The notes below the pieces were generated by a model. That model ran no database searches. It saw nothing but the letters and a program-made list of their open reading frames with translations, and was not told the DNA's origin. A DNA stretch of 64,000 nucleotides from Chryseobacterium sp. JM1 (GTDB lineage Bacteria > Bacteroidota > Bacteroidia > Flavobacteriales > Weeksellaceae). The translations under genes were made by a program, and so were the position numbers. The DNA lies in NCBI RefSeq assembly GCF_000737715.1, contig NZ_JPRN01000003.1, positions 1 through 64,000 of the forward strand. The letters are read 5' to 3'. Numbering within the stretch: the stretch's first letter is position 1; every line of letters begins with the position of its first letter. This document shows, one piece after another, positions 54,801-61,500 of the stretch.

Positions 54801-55462
54801 CCATAGTAGTAGTTGTTTTGCAAACCGTATCCTTTAAAGTCAAGGTTCATATTCAGACCCAGCAAAAAACGGAAGGAGCCCGTACCCGGGCCGCTGAAAG
54901 GAATGGTAATATCGCTTCTGAACAGAGAGCTGGTACCGAATACTTTGTTGGCAAAGGTCATATTGGGGTTGCCGGGTGTCCAGGTGAGGCGTAAGGCATT
55001 AGAGTCTTCGTCCGGTTGAAGTTGCATCACAGTATTGTTCTGGATGGAGAGCGTACCAAAGCCGCTGCCGATGGTTACAGTAAATGGTTGCCCTACCACA
55101 AAAGGCGCGGTGGGGCCAAATTGTGCGAAGTTGAGGACCGTTGTATTTTGGGTAGAGGGTGTTTTGTTAGGGTCGGTTAGCCATGCTGTTGTGAGATTGG
55201 CCGTCACATTCTGCCGGAACTTAAAAAGGTAAGGCCGGTAGGTGTCAATAAAGTTTTTTGCATCAGCGGGGACTATTTTGGCGAACAGGAAGTACACTTG
55301 CTGCTGTGCAGCCACTTTCAGGCTGATGGTAGGGTCGGTATAAGCAGATCCATCAGGAAGCAATAAAGCGGTCCAGTGCTGTCCTATCTGATTACATATA
55401 TAGAGCGCAGGATTTCCTGAATTTTCATTGCTGAATAGGGTCTCTGTTTCGGATGGTGCCAT
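51809..55462 (-). CDS. 1217-residue protein of unknown family in the giant-protein operon
   Basis: This large soluble protein has no signal peptide. The N-terminal 130 residues (ALYICNQIGQHWTALLLPDG, KVAAQQQVYFLFAKIVPADA) look like a small beta domain. The rest is beta-rich with Thr/Asn/Gly-rich strands, and a short basic patch KSKAKRAMAK lies near residue 540. The style of the sequence is close to that of the 3631-residue protein, but no domain was recognised in common. It precedes the EEP gene by 32 bases and shares the higher G+C content of the operon. A structural part of the same complex is the most natural guess, without proof. Confidence 0.8.
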   Translation of the reverse strand: MAPSETETLFSNENSGNPALYICNQIGQHWTALLLPDGSAYTDPTISLKVAAQQQVYFLFAKIVPADAKNFIDTYRPYLFKFRQNVTANLTTAWLTDPNKTPSTQNTTVLNFAQFGPTAPFVVGQPFTVTIGSGFGTLSIQNNTVMQLQPDEDSNALRLTWTPGNPNMTFANKVFGTSSLFRSDITIPFSGPGTGSFRFLLGLNMNLDFKGYGLQNNYYYGDSTAPSYFAYPILQTGVTNDYLITQTEIDLLDVANNDGLNTYFAITGQIYNVSTGKTRAASLPSYYAINTGYPITLWPAVNMVDSGAPVNNLFPTDTSARFVISPQDAAGIKSFYLSPEGDFYLDPGASQAAFADENGQYSLLPGLSGTEVVSFTPYKNNAGTITGDTIRFTSKQAAFAANFPGQEVSLANPGTDKPVLDSIYLTAWANIVAATPGNVQYASQPQGASLYAKDHGVASPGNNITGFLGFYEPSVDMPQTNGFAVPMAPYLGVNPVPPPSADGIGTFESKVLSAERKTLISAAFSTPHSSKSKAKRAMAKTAATDYTASTTPQGLVANVSNDGNWSLLNLAQNTVNSGSSEYLNPEGQTPATPPQYQLSLINLMPEMQSAFLTNQQFLVVTNNQYLGDLFSTMNTPGGGSSSQPVFNNKMSIEDWPFDLNVGTSNTYADYNNVLIFKFCKGSIIDRVKNPKEWTQANAFNIDKTNTDSAAAYNQLVAVSSWLQTYLEAAEDSYNAALADPASGQLEYYQKFHAIINDPNWNGILALKATIDLQEFPQQLKGLISGINLKNFYAHHFGIEVNRVDASGVITMDPVSSLFGLINYVDPAYAQQISQGLNPNKPVQPAAGATYDFKVLFLQVLFENTAIKDFASKLQLTMNNLFSDKVTGTNNPYGSNSLNTVVLNGTYQDHNGTPVYVFDNKDDNLFYFDSNLLTNVEITKIQFNTLTTDPAALDIQSRFTMWGYLNFDTMIAQATTEDGSDYPLDAFSFGIASNDGTLQRGLNYSNLYVNMAFNLNTPTVSTYAFDASQIAFNSSQSNARLNSLYPNFALQINKLLSGNDDSAPSGQGYLKLSLPGINATGITGDWYGLQMTLNMGSPGELASSMGFNASLLIAWSPGSKIAAPGYNAFVGIKLPGTASNAKLLSIQGVLKLAIDKLSLQYVVDQQSYLLTLSNIALKLLGILKLPPGGNTDFLLFGNPNPGATAKSLGWYAAYNKNV

Positions 55463-55503
55463 AAGAATAGGTATTGGTTCTCAAAATGGAATAATGTGAA
55501 TAC

Positions 55504-55932
55504 TTAACCAGGGCAGAATAGCATAACAAGAATCACAACATCCATCAGTGACAGATTTAATACGGTGATTTTCTTGCCTTCAAAGTTGCCTACAGTAATG
55601 AGCTGCTGGCCGGGCCTTAAAGAATGAATACCATTGAAAGTTTCCGCATTGTCCATTTGAATGGTATCAGGGGCACCGGTCAAAACGGTCATCGCTATAT
55701 TAGCCTGACTGGTATTGGTGATCGAACAGATACAATCGCTTCCGTTATTGGTGAGTTTTTGTGCATATTCAAAACGGGAAAGCGATACGGTATCAGCTTT
55801 AGACCTGGCCAGCCCCTGACCCATTGCCAGGGTATGGCCAAGAATAAATAGTAAAAGGATCTGAAAGTGAAGTTTATAGCTGCACTTAGCTGGTTTGGCA
55901 CTGAATAGTTGCCTCAGCATCATTTTGAGCAT
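55504..55932 (-). CDS. Small beta protein, paralogue of the 116-residue upstream protein, with N-terminal hydrophobic segment
   Basis: From the ATG at 55932 this frame has 142 residues, and from an in-frame ATG at 55920, 138. The hydrophobic segment LHFILLLFILGHTLAMGQ-like region (about 22-39) looks like a signal peptide or anchor. The C-terminal 80 residues align with the protein at 55886-56236: CICSITNTSQANIAMTVLTG, the shared GAP motif, GIHSLRPGQQLITVGNFEGK and ITVLNLS. The first 47 bases overlap the end of the upstream gene in another frame, longer than usual, so the true start may be internal. It ends 41 bases before the 1217-residue gene. Confidence 0.65.
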   Translation of the reverse strand: MLKMMLRQLFSAKPAKCSYKLHFQILLLFILGHTLAMGQGLARSKADTVSLSRFEYAQKLTNNGSDCICSITNTSQANIAMTVLTGAPDTIQMDNAETFNGIHSLRPGQQLITVGNFEGKKITVLNLSLMDVVILVMLFCPG

Positions 55933-56236
55933 TAGTGATGTTTGTGATAGTGACTGTAGAGCCTACAAAATCACCAAAAGCAGTCAATACAATGTTGGGG
56001 GAGTTAGGCTTTAAAGAGTAGATTCCATCAAGCATTTGTCTTGGATTGCCTGCGTCTTCTACAGAAATACCGCTTCCTGGTGCTCCTGAAATAGCGAATT
56101 TCAGTACGTTGCTTCTGCTGGAGTTAGCAATAGTAATAGTGGAGTTTGTTCCGTTTGCTGTGTTCCAGGTACAAAACTGACCTGATTTAATACTAGCGTT
56201 TCCACTTTGATTGATTACTGGATTTTGTGATGCCAT
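55886..56236 (-). CDS. Small beta-sandwich-like protein, first gene of the giant-protein operon
   Basis: This 116-residue protein has no signal peptide: it begins MASQNPVINQSGNASIKSGQ and continues TITIANSSRSNVLKFAISGA, DGIYSLKPNSPNIVLTAFGD, FVGSTVTITNITNAQNDAEA. The strand pattern suggests a small all-beta fold. It is paralogous to the next gene product (shared S/N-x-N..., GAP, G-I-x-S-L-x-P, T-x-G-x-F-x-G). Nothing identifies the family. As the first gene of a 16.7-kb operon it could be a small repeated subunit made in higher amount than the large proteins (inference). About 600 bases without genes lie upstream before the opposing promoter. Confidence 0.75.
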   Translation of the reverse strand: MASQNPVINQSGNASIKSGQFCTWNTANGTNSTITIANSSRSNVLKFAISGAPGSGISVEDAGNPRQMLDGIYSLKPNSPNIVLTAFGDFVGSTVTITNITNAQNDAEATIQCQTS

Positions 56237-56849
56237 AATTATTAGTTTTAAGGTTATAAAAAATATTTTTGAAAAAATGTAATGTTAGTGTGGGATAAAG
56301 AACTTAATTTTTAAATTATAGTCATGATAGCTCTCCTTCATTTTTAACCTCAATTTTATCTTATCTGAAACCTATATGGTCTTCTCTCTTTCTCTGTTAT
56401 ATTTTATCATCGGACTTTTCAAATTCGCCTTTGTTTATAGATGCCAAGCTTCATTAAAGAACTATTCAAAGTAAAGAAAATAAAATAATCCCCTGATAAG
56501 TGAAAATACCGGAATTACGAATTGCGTATTTATACGTAAGGATTTAATCTGTTTGTAACCAATGTATTATCATTGGGTATACACTGCGCCTATAAGAATG
56601 AGGCTCTTTATATTCAAATTAGAGATTAATAGTTTTAAAGACTGAAAATTTGTAAAAAATACAATTCGATCATCGTATATGGGAAATAGAGAAATGCAAA
56701 AAAAAACAATTAAAAGTGAAAAATTATTTTAAATATAAATGGACTATTTGAATGAATAATATTAATAAAAATATAAAATTTATCCTTAAAAGTGTGGTAC
56801 CATACACGTTAAGAGATGAAATTATTGCGATTATTTTTTTATAAACTGT
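56237..56849. other. A+T-rich divergent region upstream of the giant-protein operon
   Basis: No ORF or strong hairpin was seen in these 613 bases. The promoter of the minus-strand operon should lie here, but I found no convincing TTG-N19-TAnnTTTG on that strand. The composition changes abruptly from the G+C-richer operon to very A+T-rich DNA. Confidence 0.4.
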
Positions 56850-56879
56850 TTGAAGATCCACAATAAAAATATATTTTTG
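56850..56879 (+). promoter_or_regulatory. Consensus Bacteroidota sigma-A promoter
   Basis: TTG at 56850-56852 and TATTTTTG at 56872-56879 are separated by 19 bases, matching the Bacteroidota housekeeping consensus TTG-N19-TAnnTTTG exactly. Transcription would start near 56886, about 80 bases before the leader ORF and about 500 bases before the beta-helix gene. Confidence 0.75.
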
Positions 56880-56963
56880 CACTCAACAACATAAAATCCT
56901 GCTGGATAATGGTTGTTTCAAAAAAAACTAAAAACCAAAAACTAACATTGAAAACTAATTATC

Positions 56964-57035
56964 ATGAAAATGAACACAACTTCACTGCATTTCATTTTAC
57001 TCATTCATCACCACTCATTGTTTCCAACAATTTAA
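56964..57035 (+). CDS. His-rich leader peptide ORF
   Basis: A 23-codon ORF begins at an ATG about 80 bases after the predicted transcription start: MKMNTTSLHFILLI, then three consecutive His codons, then SLFPTI and TAA. Four of 23 residues are histidine. Short ORFs with runs of one amino acid in a transcript leader are the mark of attenuation by charged-tRNA level; histidine operon leaders are the classical case in Enterobacteria. No his gene is present downstream in this window, so it may be a leftover or displaced leader, or chance. Confidence 0.45.
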   Translation: MKMNTTSLHFILLIHHHSLFPTI

Positions 57036-57072
57036 AACACAGTAAATCCTCTAAATTTCTCTAGAGCACACG

Positions 57073-57150
57073 GTCGTATTGAACCCATACGGCTGATCGG
57101 GTATTTCCATTCGTCAGCTGGAGATTATATTATGTAATGAAAGCATTACA
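57073..57150 (+). other. Hairpins in the leader region after the His-rich ORF
   Basis: GTCGTAT (57073-57079) pairs with ATACGGC (57087-57093) with one G-T pair. TGTAATG (57133-57139) pairs perfectly with CATTACA (57144-57150) around AAAG. A third hairpin, ATCAATG/CATTGAT, lies at 57243-57262. None is followed by a long U-run, so no clear attenuator terminator is visible. The rest of 57151-57385 holds nothing recognised. Confidence 0.4.
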
Positions 57151-57385
57151 GGTATTCTGCATCAATTCTAGGGATGCTTGAGGAAGTTTGCTGTTGTATC
57201 AGTGATGATGCTGTATGATCCGATCCACAAAATATTTTCACGATCAATGTTAATTCATTGATTAAGCTTGTATTTGTCTATAAATTCATTTGATTTTGTA
57301 AGAATTTTTAATAGATAAGTCAGCTGAAGTATTTTAAAAATCAAAGTATCCATTTAATATTAAACCAATTATTCTTTTTACTATT

Positions 57386-58561
57386 ATGACAAAAAAACTA
57401 CTTATCATGGCCATGACAGGTTTATCCGGGACCATGGCTTTTGCAGCCGATCTGTATGTTAGAAACGGTGGAGCCGGCGGAGCTTATTCTACCGTAAGTG
57501 CAGCCATTACAGCCGCTTCAGACGGAGACCGTATCATCATTCAGCCCAAAACAAACGGGACTGCCTATGTAGAAAATCTGACGATCAACAAATCACTGAC
57601 TTTTGTCTCTGAAACCAGTTATAATAAATATTTCATTCAGGGAACCATCACCATCAATCCGGCAGCAGGAAGAGTGGTGAATATCAGTAGTTTGAGTTCA
57701 GGGAACTTTACCATCTACAACGTTGTGGCAAGTGGACCGTCAACTGGTGGAAGAACTACGATAAACCTTTATAACTGTTATTTAAATAATGTAAATACCA
57801 ACCAAGCCAATACCACCACGAATATTTCGGGTTCTACAGTGTCGGGAGGGATTAGTTTTTCCCATGGAAGAATTACAGCTAATAAAGCACAGTCGATTTC
57901 TGCCAACTCTACCACAACAGATACAGTTCCTGCAACCACAGATATAGAAGTGTTTGGAAATAAATCTGATTTTGGATTAACGCACTCACAGTCTAATTAT
58001 AATTTTAAATTCTACAATAATTTTTGTCGCGGGGTATTTGTGTATGCTATTAAAACAGGTAGCAGCAACGAAATCATTAACAATACCATCTATGATCCTA
58101 ATGGCGGTGATGTAGCACCATTTTTCATCAACTTAAATAATGGAAACACCGGAAATATTGCCATCATGAACAATGCGGCTTCTTTTGTGGTAGGAACAAC
58201 CAATGTTTGTATTAAAAACAATAATAATGCTACTGTGACAGCTTCTTATAATGTATTTACCAACTCATTTGTAACAGAAGGAAATATGAGCCAAAGTAAC
58301 AATTCAGGATCTGTCAATATGAACTTCAACAATACAGATTACACCATAAGTGGAATGAATGCAGATGCTGGAAATCCTGACGTAAGCTATACCGATTTAG
58401 ACTTAACCAGAAACGATGCCGGGCATTATGGAGGTTCCAACAGCTGGGCTAATTACTGGCCTGCAGACAGCGGAGGAAAGCCTCAGGTGAACTATCTGGT
58501 AACTCCAAGAACCATCAGCAGTGGAACTTTGAACATCACCGGTTCAGGTTTTTCCAAATAA
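57386..58561 (+). CDS. Secreted parallel beta-helix-like protein
   Basis: This 391-residue protein has a Sec signal peptide (MTKKLLIMAMTGLSGTMAFA, cleavage near residue 21). The mature protein opens DLYVRNGGAGGAYSTVSAAI, TAASDGDRIIIQPKTNGTAY, the typical entry to pectin-lyase-like right-handed beta-helix proteins. Short repeated strands with Asn ladders follow (NLTINKSLTFVSE, IYNVVASG, IINNTIYDPNGG). No catalytic residues of pectate lyase are identified. It lies 19 bases before the RCC1-repeat gene and the two are likely one operon. The last 40 residues have no recognised type IX sorting domain. Confidence 0.75.
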   Translation: MTKKLLIMAMTGLSGTMAFAADLYVRNGGAGGAYSTVSAAITAASDGDRIIIQPKTNGTAYVENLTINKSLTFVSETSYNKYFIQGTITINPAAGRVVNISSLSSGNFTIYNVVASGPSTGGRTTINLYNCYLNNVNTNQANTTTNISGSTVSGGISFSHGRITANKAQSISANSTTTDTVPATTDIEVFGNKSDFGLTHSQSNYNFKFYNNFCRGVFVYAIKTGSSNEIINNTIYDPNGGDVAPFFINLNNGNTGNIAIMNNAASFVVGTTNVCIKNNNNATVTASYNVFTNSFVTEGNMSQSNNSGSVNMNFNNTDYTISGMNADAGNPDVSYTDLDLTRNDAGHYGGSNSWANYWPADSGGKPQVNYLVTPRTISSGTLNITGSGFSK

Positions 58562-58580
58562 TTCTTAATGATAGAACAAT

Positions 58581-61500
58581 ATGAATAAATATATCTATAG
58601 TATCATCGCTTTGCTTATGATCATGTTGTGCCCGGCACAGATGTACGTAAGTCAGGCTGAGTATTTTTGGGATACCGATCCGGGTACAGGAAACGGAACT
58701 GCCGTTTTAGCTGCGGATGGGAATTTCAACAGTGCTTTTGAACAACTGACCAAAACGGGGATTGCTACACCAGGTAATGGTTTGCATAAACTTAATATCC
58801 GTATTAAAGACAATACTGGAGTTTGGGGACCTGTTTTTACCAATGTCATTAATGTTCAGCAAACTCAGACCTCTCCCTTACTGGCTCTTTCACAAGCCGA
58901 ATATTTCTGGGATACCGATCCGGGAGCAGGAAACGGAACAGCAGTTCTGGCTGCAGATGGTAATTTTGACAGGGCTTATGAGCAAATCGTAAAGACAGGA
59001 ATTACCCTACCATCCATTGGATTGCATACATTTAATATCCGTGTGAAAGATACTAACGGGACCTGGGGACCTGTTTTCAAAAACGTTATTGAGGTACAAT
59101 CCGCAGGTCCGGCAGGTTGTTGGAAGAGCGTCACTGCAGGAGGAAGTCATTCTGTTGGAGTAAAAACAGATGGCACACTTTGGACCTGGGGTCAAAATGG
59201 TTATGGACAACTGGGTGATGGAACTAATATTCAACGAAATGTTTCAGTCCAGATAGGTACAGCCAATAATTGGAAAAAAGTGGTTACCGGATTAAGCTAT
59301 ACAGTGGCTATAAAGACCGACGGAACGCTATGGACCTGGGGGGAGAACCCGGTAGGCCAGCTGGGAGATGGAACCACAATCTCTAGAAACACACCTACAA
59401 AAATAGGAACAGATAGCGACTGGGCAGATATTGCTGCCGGAATTAGTCATACAATGGCTATAAAAGCAAACGGAACACTTTGGGGCTGGGGCCGTAATAC
59501 GGGCGCTCATCTAGGTGATGGAACCTATACCAACAGGAATACACCCACACAAATCGGAACAGCAACCAATTGGAAAAGTATATCATTAGGAGAGGATTTT
59601 TCTCTTGGATTAAAAACTGACGGTACGCTTTGGGGCTGGGGTGTAAATGTTTATGGAATGCTGAGTAGCGGTACTGCATCATTCATAATGGTACCTACAC
59701 AAATAGGAACAGCTACAAACTGGGCAAGTATTTCAGCCGGATACACCCACGCTGCAGTAGTAAATACTAATGGGCAACTTTATACCTGGGGAAGAAATCA
59801 CAAAGGACAACTTGGGGATAATACCATTACAGACCGATCAACATTAACCCTTGTACGAAGTGGCATTCAAAGTGTTTCTGCAGGATATTATCAAACCTTA
59901 GCGGTAACAACAACCGGAACTTTAATTGCTTCCGGTGCCAATGAGTATGGTCAGCTTGGTGATGGTACCGGTATTGATAAAAAGAACTGGATTACGGTAG
60001 GATCTGCTACCAATTATAAACAGGTGAGTACATCTATGTCAGGGTACTATACTTTTGCTTTGGATAATGATGGTTTCCTGAAAGCATCCGGAAGTAATTA
60101 TAATGGTCAATTAGGTGATGGGACTACCTCTTCAAAATTTACCATCACTTCTATTGCGTGTACTTCAAACTGTACGCCTCCCAGCCAGTTGTATACTTCC
60201 AATATCACTTCCACGGCAGCTACTCTTAATTGGTTCCCGGCAACACCGGCACCTGGTGGAGGGTATGTATATGCCTATGGTACTGCTTCAACTGTGGGTA
60301 GTTCCAATGGTACTGTAGTTTCTAACATAGCAAGTTTAACCAACTTATCGCCTTCCACTACATATTATTGGTGGGTTGCATCTAAGTGCGGATCCAGCCA
60401 AAGCAGTTGGGTACCGGGAGGATCATTTACGACACTTCCTTTCTCAGGCTGTTTTGATGAAATACAGGCCGGAGGTTTCCGTAGTTTTTCCATTAAACCC
60501 GATGGCACCCTTTGGGCCTGGGGAGCAGGAGGAACTCTTGGCGAAGATGTAAATGTGGATTATAATATGCCAAAAAGAATCGGAAGCGTCAGCAACTGGA
60601 AAAATATCATCTCAGCGGGACAGCATGCGGCTGCTTTAAGAAAAGATGGTACGATCTGGACATGGGGATTCAATAATTCCGGTCAATTGGGGTATGGCAA
60701 TACTACGGCTATCTTTATCCCTAAACAAGTGGGTACAGCTACAGACTGGAAGACTATAGCAGCAGGATTTGAAACGACACTAGCTCTGAAAACCGATGGT
60801 ACACTATGGGCATGGGGTGGTAACAGCAAAGGGTCTTTAGGAGACGGAACTGTAATCAGTAAATCGGCTCCTGTACAAATTGGTACAGCAACAGACTGGG
60901 CCACGATATCAGCAACAGGTCAGCATATCATAGCTTTGAAAACAGATGGCACGCTATGGACCTGGGGTAATAATGATAGTGGGCAGTTAGGTAACGGGAA
61001 TACGACCAATGGGCTCGTACCTACACAAATAGGGACAGATACCAACTGGAAAGCAGCTGTTGCAGGTTTACAGTATTCTATAGCAATAAAGACGGATGGA
61101 ACTTTGTGGACCTGGGGAAGTAATGTTTACGGACAGTTAGGTGATGGAACTACCACTAATAAAAATGTACCTACACAAATTGGTACAGATACCAATTGGA
61201 AAAGTATCGATGGCTATACAGAACACTCATTGGCTATTAAAACCGATGGTTCACTTTGGGCTTGGGGTAAAAATGATTACGAACAATTAGGGGACGGAAC
61301 TACCACGAATAGGACTGCACCAAAACGTATCGGAGCAGATAGTAACTGGTATAGTATCTCAGCAGGAAGTTACCATTCACTGGCTTTAAAAACGGACGGG
61401 TCTGTGTATGCATGGGGCTACAATAGTCATGGTCAGTTGGGTAATGGTACAAATGGATTTCAGGCTGGTTCTTCCACACCGATAAGCATTGCTTGCCCTG

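Noticed and set aside
56237..57385. Search for an RNA gene or riboswitch in the long gene-free region
   Set aside because: No tRNA cloverleaf or riboswitch core known to me was recognised; only the leader ORF and short hairpins could be supported.
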